Positions 1 to 10,464 are shown, counted from the stretch's first letter. The stretch: 64,000 nt of DNA from Rhizobium sp. RCAM05350 (GCA_024426085.1 CP087974.1:3138001-3202000); one strand, 5' to 3'. Notes: generated from the sequence alone by a model not told the origin. A program made the numbers and translations.

Positions 1-37
1 CCACGGTCCACCGACTACCCCGGACCTTGGGCAATGA

Positions 38-112
38 GCGGGTGTAGCTCAGGGGTAGAGCACAACCTTGCCAAGGTTGGGGTCGAGCGTTCGAATCGCT
101 TCACCCGCTCCA
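38..112 (+). tRNA. tRNA-Gly (anticodon GCC), CCA encoded
   Basis: Full cloverleaf. The acceptor strand GCGGGTG (38-44) pairs with CACCCGC (102-108), followed by discriminator T and an encoded CCA at 110-112. The anticodon stem CAACC/GGTTG encloses the loop TTGCCAA, giving anticodon GCC at 70-72 for glycine. The T-arm carries GTTCGAATC. No integrase or attachment-site duplication lies next to it. Confidence 0.97.
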
Positions 113-143
113 TTTTCTCTTCAAAGATTATCAAAGCCTTGGG

Positions 144-726
144 TTACGCCACGATGAAATCGTAGCGGCCGAATTTTCCGTCGTCAGTCGGGCTGACGTC
201 GAGCAATAATGATGCGTTGAATATCCGGTCGCGTTCATTGAGCGGTTCACCCGGAAAATAGAGCTGCGTCGTCAGCACGCTTCCGCCGGGCCGTTGGACT
301 TTCAGATGGTAATGCCGGGTGCGACCAGGATATAGCCCAGGAACGATCGTCTCGAACCACCATTTCCCTTCATCGTCGGTGAATTGATGTCCTCGGAGTT
401 TGTAGCCGCTGTTGTCATAGTTGCCGCTTTCGTTGGCATGCCATAACTCGATCAGCGCTTTTGAGACGGGCTGGCAGTCCTCGGTCAGCACGTAGCCGGC
501 GAGCGTCATCCTTTCACCGTCGGGTGCGTCGCTCGCGAAGTCCTGTTTTTCAGGGCTTTCCGGGGTGAAATACGGGCCTTCTGTCTGCGCTGGCGTCAGA
601 TCGTCGTCGTCACCTGCAAGTTGGTGTCAGTGACAGTTGTGCCTGAGCGCCGGCTGCGCGGCCGAGTCCCGATAGCGCGATCGGCGCGGCAATGAAGCCG
701 ATAAGGAAATGTCGCCGGGTGGGCAT
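144..726 (-). CDS. Exported intradiol ring-cleavage dioxygenase, frameshifted
   Basis: Intradiol (catechol/protocatechuate type) dioxygenases cleave aromatic diols with a non-heme Fe(III). The start at 726 opens with a twin-arginine signal (MPTRRHFLIG, then a hydrophobic stretch ending AGAQAQ), so the enzyme is probably exported folded. A one-base loss near 620 breaks the frame; across the break the sequence reads LTPAQTEGPYF, typical of the family N-terminus. The 144-509 part keeps the ligand pattern: Tyr in the NYDNSGY region, then Tyr and two His in GLYPGRTRHYHLKV. This resembles the Tat-exported dioxygenase-like subfamily rather than PcaGH or CatA, and no other aromatic catabolic genes are nearby. 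Substrate unknown. The frame break is probably a sequencing error. Confidence 0.8.
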
Positions 727-863
727 GGCGCTATATCTCCCGATTACGGAAACCAAGATCCTTGCGGCTCCATAGGGCGGAAGTGAGGCGGGACTTTCTC
801 CTGCCAGGCCATCCTGCGCCGCCGTGCTTGTTTGATCTCCGCCAGTCAAAAAAGGGTCCGCTA

Positions 864-1631
864 TCAACCCCTTCCCACATACGGCATCTGTGTCGCCATC
901 ACGGTCATCGTCAGCACATTGGCGCTGAGTGGTAACCCAGCCATGTAGACGACCGCATCGGCCACCAGGTTTGCCGGGATGGTCGGTTCGGAGGCTATCT
1001 CGCCATTGGCCTGCAGGACGCCGCCGCTCATCTTTGATGTCATTTCAGTCGAGGCATTGCCGATATCGATCTGGCCGCAGGCGATGTCGAACAGGCGGCC
1101 GTCGAGAGCGGTCGATTTTGTCAGGCCGGCGATGGCGTGTTTGGTGGCCGTATAGGGCGCCGACATCGGGCGTGGTGTCGAGGCGGAGATCGAGCCGTTG
1201 TTGATGATTCGGCCACCACGCGGTGTCTGTGCCTTCATCAGCTTCATCGCCTGCTGGGTGCAGAGGAACGCGCCGGTCAGGTTGGCGCTGACAATGGCGT
1301 TCCACTGCTCGAAGGTGATGTCTTCCATCGGTACGGCTGGCAGACCCATGCCTGCGTTGTTGACCAGCAGGTCGAGACGGCCGAAATCATGGCGGATGGT
1401 CGAAAACAGGGTGGCAACCGCCTGCGGGTCGCCGACATCGGCGGCAAACGCCCGCGCCGTGCCGCCGGTCTCGGCGGACAGTTCCTTCGCTGCGTGCTGG
1501 AGAACATCGAAGCGCCGGCCAGAAAGGACGACCGTATAGCCGTTTTTCAATAGCGCCTCGGCAATGGCGCGGCCGATACCAGTACCGCCACCGGTGACCA
1601 GGGCAATCCTGTTATGTACAGCTTCAGCCAT
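864..1631 (-). CDS. SDR-family NAD(P)-dependent oxidoreductase
   Basis: A classical short-chain dehydrogenase/reductase of 255 residues. Near the N-terminus is the nucleotide-binding glycine motif TGGGTGIG, then NNAG in the central strand, a Ser in NGSIS, and the catalytic YTATK. The start at 1631 ([15 protein letters not shown]) is chosen because GGGAGG lies a few bases upstream; the TTG one codon before it is less likely. It is complete and unbroken. It reads in the same direction as the downstream dioxygenase gene, about 140 bases away. SDR substrates cannot be deduced from sequence alone, so only the fold and redox role are supported. Confidence 0.9.
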   Translation of the reverse strand: MAEAVHNRIALVTGGGTGIGRAIAEALLKNGYTVVLSGRRFDVLQHAAKELSAETGGTARAFAADVGDPQAVATLFSTIRHDFGRLDLLVNNAGMGLPAVPMEDITFEQWNAIVSANLTGAFLCTQQAMKLMKAQTPRGGRIINNGSISASTPRPMSAPYTATKHAIAGLTKSTALDGRLFDIACGQIDIGNASTEMTSKMSGGVLQANGEIASEPTIPANLVADAVVYMAGLPLSANVLTMTVMATQMPYVGRG

Positions 1632-1804
1632 CAATCAAATCCTCCCGCCGATTCATCCCATGATAGGCGCCTTGACCGCCGCATCAAGTCCGGTTTCTGC
1701 GGGAAAGCCCAGGGTAATCGTCCGCTGCATGGCGCCATCACTCAACGGGTGGCGAACCCGGAATCGCGCGGGCGGCCCCGTGCCTTGTGGACGCCTCAGG
1801 CGCC

Positions 1805-2830
1805 TCAGCTTCGGGTAAAGACGTAGTCAGTTTCCTGGCGAAGCGTTTCTGCCCGGCCGCAGCACAGCCTGCGGGAAATTGGTGTGGTTGACCGCGTCCG
1901 GCCGGATCTGGGTTTCCAGGCAGAAACCGGCGAATGGCCCTGTAACGGCAGGCCTTCCAGGCCGGGCACGGGAACGTTCATCTTGAAGCCGGTGTAGAAT
2001 TGCACGCCGGGCTCGGTCGTGCGGACTTCCAGAGAAATGCCGGAATTGATGCTGCGCACCAGGGCGACGGATTGTTTGGGGCCTCGGGTTTCCGACAGGC
2101 AGAAATTATGGTCGTAGCCGATCTTGTCGCCGTCCAGCTGGCGGCGCATCGGTGTCATGACGCGCAGGTCGAAGGCTGTGCCCTCGACGGAGCGGATCTC
2201 GCCGGTCGGGACCTGCTGTGCGTTGGTCGGCAGATAGCTGTTGGCGGCAATCATCGCGTCATGGCCGAGCGCATCGCCAGTGCCGTCGAGATTGAAATAA
2301 CTGTGCTGGCAGACATTGCAGAGCGTCGGGCGGTCCGTACTGCTCTCATAAAGAACATTGAGCACGCCGCCCTCGCTCACAGTGTAGGTGCAGGTCACCG
2401 TGCAATTGCCGGGATAACCGGCCCGGCCATCCGGATCGACGATCTGAAGGACGACGCGGTTCTCCGTTGCCTCAAGGACCGTCCAGAGCCGCTTGGCGAT
2501 GCCGTCGCTGCCGCCGTGCAGGTGGGTTACGCCGTTTTCGTTGCATTCGAGCTGGTACGGCACTCCGTCGATGGCAAAACGGCCGCCGCCGATGCGATTG
2601 GCGTTGCGGCCGGGTGTTGCGCCGAAATAGGGGGAATGGGCGAGATAATCGGCAAAATTCTCAAAGCCGAGCACCAGCGGGGCTGCGTGGCCATCGAGGC
2701 GAAGGTCCTGGATGACGGAGCCCCAGGTGAGCACATGTGCGGTCAGTCCGCCGCCCTTGATCACGATGCGATGCACGGGCTCGCCGGACGGCATATGGCC
2801 GAACACTTCAGTCTCTGTCTGCACGGCCAT
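1805..2830 (-). CDS. Aldose 1-epimerase (galactose mutarotase family)
   Basis: Interconverts alpha and beta anomers of hexoses. Family landmarks include ATPGRNANRI (the sugar-binding Arg/Asn stretch), THLHGG, the catalytic His in CQHSYFNLDG, and PGVQFYTGFKM before the C-terminus. The start at 2830 (MAVQTETEV) follows GGAGGAAGA. Two opposing indels, near 1940 and near 1850, leave about 30 residues read in the wrong frame. In the correct frame that segment reads GPFAGFCLETQ followed by NHTNFPQAVLRPG, as in the family. So the predicted protein looks full length (about 341 aa) but contains a scrambled patch. Likely cytosolic; no sugar operon surrounds it. Confidence 0.88.
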   Translation of the reverse strand: MAVQTETEVFGHMPSGEPVHRIVIKGGGLTAHVLTWGSVIQDLRLDGHAAPLVLGFENFADYLAHSPYFGATPGRNANRIGGGRFAIDGVPYQLECNENGVTHLHGGSDGIAKRLWTVLEATENRVVLQIVDPDGRAGYPGNCTVTCTYTVSEGGVLNVLYESSTDRPTLCNVCQHSYFNLDGTGDALGHDAMIAANSYLPTNAQQVPTGEIRSVEGTAFDLRVMTPMRRQLDGDKIGYDHNFCLSETRGPKQSVALVRSINSGISLEVRTTEPGVQFYTGFKMNVPVPGLEGLPLQGHSPVSAWKPRSGRTRSTTPISRRLCCGRAETLRQETDYVFTRS

Positions 2831-2947
2831 TCTTCCTCCACTATCCCCGGTCGGCAAACTGCGTCATTTCGCTGAAGGCGGCAACCGAAAAGTCATACAA
2901 TTTACGGCGTCAGGCGCCTTCGGTAGCAGAGACAAAGCAGATTCGTC

Positions 2948-3400
2948 TCAAAACGTCTTCTGGTAGATGATGAAGGGCGTCTTCTCGGCGATCCGGTCGT
3001 AGAGCTTGCGGGCGTTGGCATTGAAGTCCTGGGTCATCCAGTAGACTTCCTCAGCCTTTTCCGCATTGGCCCGGGCATAGACTGCCTCGATCAGCGCCCG
3101 GCCGATACCCTGTCCGCGCACGTCCGGGTCGGCAAATAGGTCCTGTAGATAGCAGATCGAATTTTCCTGCCAGCAGGAGCGATGAAACAGGAAGTGTGCA
3201 AGGCCGACCGGCTTGCCATCGAGGACGGCGAGAAATCCCGCATATTCATGCGCAGCACCGCTCAAGAGCCGTGAGAAGGTCAGGGCGTAGATTTTCTCCG
3301 GCAGGGTGGTCTCGTAGAAGGCCAGATAGGCCTTCCACAAACGGCGCCAGTCTTGTTCGTCTCCGGGCTCAACGGGACGGATGGTAAGGTTTGCGCTCAG
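2948..3400 (-). CDS. GNAT-family N-acetyltransferase
   Basis: An acetyl-CoA-dependent acetyltransferase fold. The acetyl-CoA loop reads [14 protein letters not shown], preceded by the beta-strand CYLQDLFA and followed by the [11 protein letters not shown] helix typical of the family C-terminus. The first good GNAT strand ([14 protein letters not shown]) lies upstream of the first in-frame TTG at 3340, so translation must start earlier. The only in-frame candidate near 3400 is a CTG overlapping the metA stop, so either a rare start is used or a base is missing. Substrate unknown. The tight overlap with metA suggests cotranscription. Confidence 0.8.
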   Translation of the reverse strand: MSANLTIRPVEPGDEQDWRRLWKAYLAFYETTLPEKIYALTFSRLLSGAAHEYAGFLAVLDGKPVGLAHFLFHRSCWQENSICYLQDLFADPDVRGQGIGRALIEAVYARANAEKAEEVYWMTQDFNANARKLYDRIAEKTPFIIYQKTF

Positions 3401-4321
3401 CGTCTGTCCTTCCCGATATCGGCGAGATCATAGGATGTCGTCTGATAGATATCGTTGATCCAGTTGCCAAACAACAGATGTGCGTGGCTGCGCCAGCGGT
3501 TCTGCGGTGTCAGTGTCGGATCGTTGTGGGGGAAGTGATTGTGCGGCATCTTGATCGGCACACCGGCATCGACATCGTGGAAATATTCGTCCGACAGCGA
3601 GGTCGAATCATATTCGACATGGTTGAAGACATAGAGCCGGTTGCCTGCCTTCTCATGCACGAAGCAGACGCCCATCTCGTCGGATTCCATCAGGATTTCG
3701 AGATTTGGCTTTTTCTCGATATCGGCGCGGCGCACCTCGGTCCAGCGACACCGGGATCTGGAAATCATCGGAAAAGCCGCTGAGATAGGGCGAGGACGGG
3801 TTGAGATTATGGTGGCGATAAACGCCAAAAGCCTTTTCCTTCAGCGTGTATTTCGGCACGCCATGGAAATGGTAGATCGCTGCCATCGCGCCCCAGCAGA
3901 TGTTTAGCGTCGAGTGGACGTTGGTATGGGTCCAGTCGAGGATCTCACGCATCTCGTTCCAGTAGGTGACGTCTTCATAGTCCAGCGTCTCGACCGGCGC
4001 GCCGGTGATGATCAGGCCGTCGAACTTGCGGTGCTTGACCTCGTCCCAGGTCTCGTAGAAGGCGAGCAGATGCTCTTCCGGCGTGTTCTTGGCCTTGTGG
4101 CCGCCGAGCCGGATGAGGGTGAACTCGACCTGCAGCGGCGAGGCGCCGACGAGGCGCGCCATCTGCACTTCGGTCTTGATCTTGTTCGGCATGAGGTTGA
4201 GCAGGCCGATCTGCAGCGGCCGGATGTCCTGACGGATCGCCGCAGTTTCGGTCATTACCCGCACGCCCTCTTTGACGAGGGTTTCGAAGGCGGGCAGCGT
4301 ATCGGGAATCTTGATCGGCAT
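3397..4321 (-). CDS. metA: Homoserine O-acetyltransferase (MetA family), frameshifted
   Basis: First committed step of methionine synthesis. The catalytic Cys sits in [15 protein letters not shown], and the catalytic His and Glu in [10 protein letters not shown]. In the acyl-selectivity loop [14 protein letters not shown], Glu occupies the position where E. coli has Gly; in characterised homologues this Glu marks acetyl-CoA rather than succinyl-CoA use, so acetyltransferase is inferred. The start at 4321 (MPIKIPDT) is preferred over the TTG two codons upstream. The frame breaks near 3745 and continues to the stop at 3397. The gene lies directly under a SAM-II riboswitch and its own promoter, so SAM repression is expected. 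Confidence 0.93.
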
Positions 4322-4410
4322 GGGCAATACTCGGCTCTACGAACAGGCCGGCACAAAAAAACCGGCAACGACGGAATCGCTACTGGGCCAGCTTGCTTGC
4401 GCTCTGCACG

Positions 4411-4467
4411 GCCCTTTAGCAACTTATTTAACGTGGCTGCAAGCCGGCCGGCCAAATCACCACGAGG
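4411..4467 (-). promoter_or_regulatory. SAM-II riboswitch in the metA leader
   Basis: On the minus strand this region contains the SAM-II core in order: CTCGTGGTGATTTGGCC, then GCCGGCTTGCAGCCACG closing the first stem (CGTGG pairs with CCACG), then TTAAA and GTTGCTAAAGGG forming the pseudoknot partner. It lies about 90 bases upstream of metA, the classic location in Rhizobiales. High SAM should repress translation. Confidence 0.93.
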
Positions 4468-4472
4468 CCATT

Positions 4473-4501
4473 AGATAGCCCCCTGTGCGCCTGCGAATCA
4501 A
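4473..4501 (-). promoter_or_regulatory. Predicted sigma-70 promoter of metA
   Basis: Minus-strand TTGATT (-35, 4496-4501) and CTATCT (-10, 4473-4478) are separated by exactly 17 bases, close to the rhizobial housekeeping consensus CTTGAC-N17-CTATAT. Transcription would start just before the SAM-II aptamer. Confidence 0.65.
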
Positions 4502-4611
4502 TATGCGGCGCCAATGTCGATGAAACGGGCGTTCACGCCGATGTGTTCAGTGCCGTGAAACTCGGCCGCCTTGCTCCCCGTACTCCTCTCATGACTTCAG
4601 GAGGATGTGCG

Positions 4612-5043
4612 ATGACCAGTCTTGCCTATCAGATCAGCCCGGCCGATTTCCGGCAGCGGCGCCTGTTGCAGGCAACCATCGCAGTTCTGGCGATGCTGCC
4701 GGTGTTTGCCGGGCTGTGCGGCGTGGTGATGGGACCTGGGTTTCTCGGCGAGAAGAGCCCGCCGGTGGATCTCAGCAGCCATGTGCGGTTCCTGTCCGGG
4801 CTTTTCCTCGCCTTCGGGATCGCCTGGTACAGCTGCATTCCGGCGATCGAGACGAAGGCCGGGCGTATCCGGCTTCTGGCGGTCCTGACCTTCAGCGGCG
4901 GGCTGGCGCGGCTGTATTCGCTTGCGGTCGATGGTCAGCCCTCTGCCGGCCATCTGCTTGGTCTGGGCATGGAGCTTGTCGTCGTGCCCTGCCTGGTGGT
5001 CTGGCACGGGCGGGTCGCTGCGCTCAGCCAGGCGCGGGTTTGA
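4612..5043 (+). CDS. DUF4345-family integral membrane protein
   Basis: A 143-residue protein with four hydrophobic segments: around ATIAVLAMLPVFAGL, FLSGLFLAFGIAWY, LLAVLTFSGGLARL and LGMELVVVPCLVVW. The short length and the HVRFLSGLFLAFG motif fit the DUF4345 family, whose function is unknown. The start at 4612 is chosen because CAGGAGG lies 7 bases upstream; an in-frame ATG at 4543 lacks such a site. It is an inner-membrane protein, divergent from metA and probably transcribed alone. Confidence 0.78.
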   Translation: MTSLAYQISPADFRQRRLLQATIAVLAMLPVFAGLCGVVMGPGFLGEKSPPVDLSSHVRFLSGLFLAFGIAWYSCIPAIETKAGRIRLLAVLTFSGGLARLYSLAVDGQPSAGHLLGLGMELVVVPCLVVWHGRVAALSQARV

Positions 5044-5355
5044 AGGCTTGCCCGGTGGGCAAATGATGTCGCGCGGCGGGCGGCCTGCCTTATGGCTGGT
5101 TGTCTCCAAGCGGCGGGTGGGGTGGTCCTAGGCGTGGCAGGGAGGATTGCCTCACCCATTTTCTTCCGGAATGCGGGAAGAGAGTGTCACGTCGGTGTTC
5201 AGTGGGTGGTTTTCTCCCCGGAACAGGCTCTCCATGCCGAATTTCTTCCCCACTCTCGTCCTCCTCGCGCTTGTCCTCCAGCCGCGGTGTCTCTGCGCGG
5301 CGAGGGAACCCTTGCCCTGACGCTGGCTTGTCTTTTGGCGCGAAGGACTTCGCGC

Positions 5356-5397
5356 CGCTGGATCCTCGCCACGGAGGGCTGACATGACGGAGGGAGG
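5356..5397 (+). repeat. Partial copy of a dispersed intergenic repeat
   Basis: The core GCTGGATCCTCGCCAC, followed within 20 bases by ATGACGGAGGG, matches the right half of the palindromic element at 39068-39186 (GCTGGATCCCCGCCAC, then GATGACGGAGGG). The left half is not recognisable here. Confidence 0.6.
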
Positions 5398-5482
5398 GGA
5401 GGGCTCCTAGGCACAAAAGATGCTCCACGCCTTCCACCCACGCGCGAAAATTCGCCGTGGGTTTTCAAAGAACAGGTTGGCC

Positions 5483-5535
5483 GGGGCACATCGGGTGCCT
5501 CAGATTAGTAGAATAGGTGACACGCGATGTGCCCC
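5483..5535. repeat. Long inverted repeat (stem-loop)
   Basis: GGGGCACATCGGGTG (5483-5497) is the reverse complement of CACGCGATGTGCCCC (5521-5535) with one mismatch, around a 23-base AT-richer loop. There is no T-run, so it is not a classical terminator. It could be an RNA structure or a remnant of a palindromic element. Confidence 0.65.
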
Positions 5536-5978
5536 GTTTCAGTGTCTTTTACCGCGCTTCTCAGGTTCTTCTGCGCCCCCTCTTTTTCAAGGAGAGGCCT
5601 CCAGTGCCCCAGCCCGGCCGCTTATCCGCCAGGCTTTTCAATGCGGCGGGGTTAGCCCTGGACCGTCCAAAGACGGCGTGGCTACCTGGCACGCCCGGTC
5701 CGCTTTCACGAACCGGAGGAGAACCGCCTTTCACGCAGACCGCGTTTCTGCCAAACTGTCCGGGCACCGGACCCACCTCGCCGGCAACGCAAACCGGTGT
5801 ATCCATGATGGGACAGGGTGAGTATCGCATGGGTTTTGAGGGGGGCGGGGATGATTTTTTGGGGGGATACTGGAATTGACACGGAATGGTTTACATAGAT
5901 CATTGTGACAACCTAATTGACTCTTCCGTTGCAAACCTCACCCTCCTGTACACGTGCGAATCATGCATTGGGGGTAGG

Positions 5979-6788
5979 ATGCAGGTCAAAGATGTGAATA
6001 TTCTAATTCTTTGCAAGACCTATCCATCTCCCAGTGGGAAACATGCGGAAACCTCATGTGTGGCCGGCATGGAGGAGCACGGAAATTTCATCCGGTTGTT
6101 TCCGGTACCGTTCAGATTAGTCTCCAAAGATCATCAGTTCAAGAAATGGCAATGGATCAAAACCAAGGTGCGCAAGGCGTCCGCCGATCACCGTCCGGAG
6201 AGCCACAACATCCTTGTCGATACAATTGAGAGCGGGGAAGAGGTCTCGACTAAACGGGAGTGGGAAGAACGTCGAAACCTAATCAGAAAGCTTCACCAAT
6301 TTTCCAGTTTTCAGGAGATTGAGGCTGACCAGAAAGCCAAAGGGATTTCGCTGGCGTTATTGAAACCTGCCCGAATCATTGGGCTGGAGATTGTCGCTGT
6401 GTCAAACCCCGAATGGACCGATGCAGAGTTGGCAAAACTAGTGCAGGAGCAGAAGCAAGGTGGATTGTTCGACGAGGATAAGCCTGCAGTCAGGACGCTT
6501 CGGAAATTGCCGTATGATTTCTATTATCACTACGAATGCGACACTCCGGCCGGGCCAGCGCCTCATCGGCATAAGATTGTCGATTGGGAAGCTGGAGCCT
6601 TGTTCTGGAATTGCCGCCACAGATACGGAGATCAATGGGAGACGGCATTTCGGGGCCAAATGGAGGTCAGATTGCCAAGCGCTGATCTAATGTTTCTTAT
6701 GGGGAACATCCACCGTTTTCAGGACCAATGGCTGATCATAAGCTTGCTTTATCCACCGCATCAGAAACAAGGAACGCTTGCTCTATAG
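5979..6788 (+). CDS. Uncharacterised protein paired with DUF488
   Basis: About 269 residues from the start at 5979 (MQVKDVNILILCKTYPSPSG); an in-frame ATG at 5886 would add a Cys-containing, non-conserved-looking leader. I do not recognise a named domain. Visible features are an N-terminal strand ILILCKTY, the blocks FIRLFPVPFRLV and KKWQWIKTKV, a C-terminal block LPYDFYYHYEC, HRHKIVDWEAGALFWNCR, and the ending FQDQWLIISLLYPP. Several Cys, His and aromatic residues suggest metal or nucleic-acid binding, but this is inference. No signal peptide or membrane span, so it is cytosolic. It ends 2 bases from the stop of the convergent DUF488 gene. The pair is AT-richer than its surroundings, hinting at horizontal origin. 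Confidence 0.7.
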   Translation: MQVKDVNILILCKTYPSPSGKHAETSCVAGMEEHGNFIRLFPVPFRLVSKDHQFKKWQWIKTKVRKASADHRPESHNILVDTIESGEEVSTKREWEERRNLIRKLHQFSSFQEIEADQKAKGISLALLKPARIIGLEIVAVSNPEWTDAELAKLVQEQKQGGLFDEDKPAVRTLRKLPYDFYYHYECDTPAGPAPHRHKIVDWEAGALFWNCRHRYGDQWETAFRGQMEVRLPSADLMFLMGNIHRFQDQWLIISLLYPPHQKQGTLAL

Positions 6789-6790
6789 CC

Positions 6791-7290
6791 TTAGGCGGCA
6801 GCTTGAGACGCCATGAGTAGGCGATCCTTGTGGCGAATATAACGCTGAGGATCGTCGCCGTAGAGGTGCAGCATTGAATAGCCATAGGGCTCCATGTGCT
6901 CACCAACAATCATTCTGTGGCACGTCTTTGGATCACGCTCGAAGCATAGAAGGCAGATCTTCATGTTATCCGCCTCTGAAGCCAGAGCGGCGACGGCCGC
7001 CGAAGTTTCCGGCTGATCAATATGGGTAGTGTAGATCGCTCGAAAGGCTTGATAGTTCCCAGCTTTGGCGGCTTCTCTTCCAGGTTTTGGATCACCAAGG
7101 GATTGCATCGGTAGATAACGGATACCGACTTCAGCCAAGCGGTCGCGCAAGACGTTTTTTGAAAACCCCTTTTCCTCGACAATGGGACTGCACGAACATC
7201 TGCAATGGCCTCTACGCCGACTGCGACGAGCGTTTGAACAAACCTCTCAATGTCAGTGCCTTCATAGCCGATTGTATAGACGGTTTTCAT
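6791..7290 (-). CDS. DUF488 domain protein, frameshifted
   Basis: Starts MKTVYTIGYEGTDIERFV at 7290. It contains the family signatures YTIGYEG, IADVRAVPLSRKRGF and, near the end, CFERDPKTCHRMIV (the conserved Cys...Cys-His-Arg motif). A one-base loss near 7160, in the run GGGGTTTT, shifts the frame; the restored reading GFSKNVLRDRLAEVGI matches the family. DUF488 proteins are small cytosolic proteins with no firmly established activity and often sit next to mobile or defence genes. Here the gene is tail-to-tail with the unknown protein at 5979-6788, suggesting the two travel together. Confidence 0.85.
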
Positions 7291-7477
7291 GGGTATTCCT
7301 TACTTCACTTTACCCTATCATATCGAGGCTGGTGTGACCCTATCTTTGAGCACTCATCCGAGAGTTTTGTAAAGTTCTGCGGAACGTTCTATGTGTTCAA
7401 GGGAATTCTTGAAGTTAGGTGATCCCCGCCGTCTCCGAGTTGTAACTCAGAGCAAATGAGTGCCCGCAACCAGCCAC

Positions 7478-9302
<1,825 letters not shown>

Positions 9303-9304
9303 GG

Positions 9305-9955
9305 TCAGGCTCCCGAAAGGTCTTGAGGACGGGCAAGGATGAGCGCCCGGCCGGAGGAAAGGGTGAAGCGGACGGTGCCTTCGGCGACATTGGAAACGGT
9401 GCGCGAGGAGCCGAACGGCAGATGAAAATCGTTGAGCGGATAGCGGGCGCCGGCAATGGAGAGGCCGGTCAGCGTATCGAGCCCGAGGATGGAAAACAGG
9501 CTGCCCTTCGGCAGGTCGATCTGGAAGGTACCGGGCAGAAGCGGGTAGGCTTCCTCCTCGCCGGAGGTGAGCAGCACGTCGATGCCGTCTTCGGCAAGCC
9601 TTGCCGCATAGAGCAGGTGCATGAAGGCATGGTCGCTGCGTTCGCCACCGAGCGCCCCGGCAAGGACGAGTTTCTGCGCGCCGCGCTCAAGGGCAGTGGC
9701 AACGGCGATTTCGCCGTCGGTCTCGTTCTTGGCGGCGGGATAGGGCTCGCGGATGATCTGCGGCCATTCGTCGATCAGCGATTGCGGCGTGGAATCGAAA
9801 TCGCCAACCCAGAGTTCCGGCGTCAGGCCGAGCGGCTTGGCATGGCGCATGCCGCCATCGGCCGCAATGACGCGGGCGCCGGCCAGCTGGGCGGTGAGCC
9901 TGTCCGTCGGCATCAGCGGGCCGCCCATCAAGATTACAAAAGCCTGTTTGCTCAT
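9305..9955 (-). CDS. thiN: Thiamine pyrophosphokinase
   Basis: Transfers pyrophosphate from ATP to thiamine, giving thiamine diphosphate. It is complete at 216 residues. Motifs in order are RVIAADGGMRHA, GDFDS, KNETDGEIA (nucleotide/thiamine site) and GALGGERSDHAF. The start at 9955 (MSKQAFVILMGGP) is the first ATG. It precedes the ABC-F gene by 2 bases and is probably cotranscribed with it. Functionally it belongs with the thiBPQ importer about 4.6 kb away: imported thiamine is converted here to the cofactor of SucA and other enzymes. Confidence 0.93.
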   Translation of the reverse strand: MSKQAFVILMGGPLMPTDRLTAQLAGARVIAADGGMRHAKPLGLTPELWVGDFDSTPQSLIDEWPQIIREPYPAAKNETDGEIAVATALERGAQKLVLAGALGGERSDHAFMHLLYAARLAEDGIDVLLTSGEEEAYPLLPGTFQIDLPKGSLFSILGLDTLTGLSIAGARYPLNDFHLPFGSSRTVSNVAEGTVRFTLSSGRALILARPQDLSGA

Positions 9956-10020
9956 GGCGCAAGGCCATAGCGTAAACAGGGGCGCAAGGGGAAGGGGCGG
10001 GCGTGGATTTGCTGGCGATG

Positions 10021-10464
10021 CTAATCCGTATCCTTGGCGCGGGTGGTGCAGACCTGCTCGAACGAGGTGACGAACCGGTCGAAGAGGTGGGAGAAGGCGG
10101 CGACGTCTTCTTCCGGCCAGTCAGTCAGAACGCTGTCGATGACGCTGCGCTTGACCGCCTGGATCTCGGCCATCAACTGCTGGCCAAGCTCGGTCATGAC
10201 AACGAGGATGCGGCGGGCATCGGCCTGCGAAGCCTCGCGCCGCAGGGCGCCACGCGTCACCATCTCGCCGACGATGCGGCTGGCGCGCGAGGGATCGATG
10301 CGCATCATCTCGGCAATGGTGCCGACCGTCACCTCGCCCTCCGGCTCGGCCCGCCTGACCGCATCGAGGACGTCGAGATGGGTGATTTCTAGGCTGGGGG
10401 CAACATTGCTGATCGCCAGGCGGGCGAGCACGCGCCGCCCGATCATCATCCGCCACCGCGCCAT
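10021..10464 (-). CDS. MarR-family transcriptional regulator
   Basis: A winged-helix MarR regulator. The recognition region reads VGTIAEMMRIDPSRASRIVGEMV, followed by the wing REASQADARRILVVMTELGQ, then the dimerisation helices. The start at 10464 (MARWRMMIG) is the first in-frame ATG. Upstream in the same frame, ESHRDLIGRS looks coding, so the real start may be near 10540 with a small indel in between. Divergent from the MFS efflux gene at 10666, with inverted repeats overlapping the promoter between them: a standard repressor-of-efflux arrangement. Confidence 0.87.
   Translation of the reverse strand: MARWRMMIGRRVLARLAISNVAPSLEITHLDVLDAVRRAEPEGEVTVGTIAEMMRIDPSRASRIVGEMVTRGALRREASQADARRILVVMTELGQQLMAEIQAVKRSVIDSVLTDWPEEDVAAFSHLFDRFVTSFEQVCTTRAKDTD

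Larger units (their letters stand above)
5044..5978 (+). other. Gene-poor stretch with repeat remnants
   Basis: Several open frames cross this 0.9 kb on both strands, but none shows a family motif, a good ribosome binding site or a conserved start. Two structures are visible: a copy of the dispersed palindromic repeat near 5355-5395, and a long stem-loop at 5483-5535. The last 120 bases become AT-richer toward the next gene. I see no further gene here. Confidence 0.6.

Noticed and set aside
4345-4372. GCCGG...CCGGC inverted repeat around a T-run in the metA leader as a terminator
   Set aside because: The T-run lies in the loop, not after the stem, and SAM-II riboswitches normally act on translation.
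5044-5880. Several overlapping 60-130-codon frames on both strands
   Set aside because: Composition is Pro/Arg/Ser-rich, starts are arbitrary and no motif is visible; the DNA holds repeat remnants instead.
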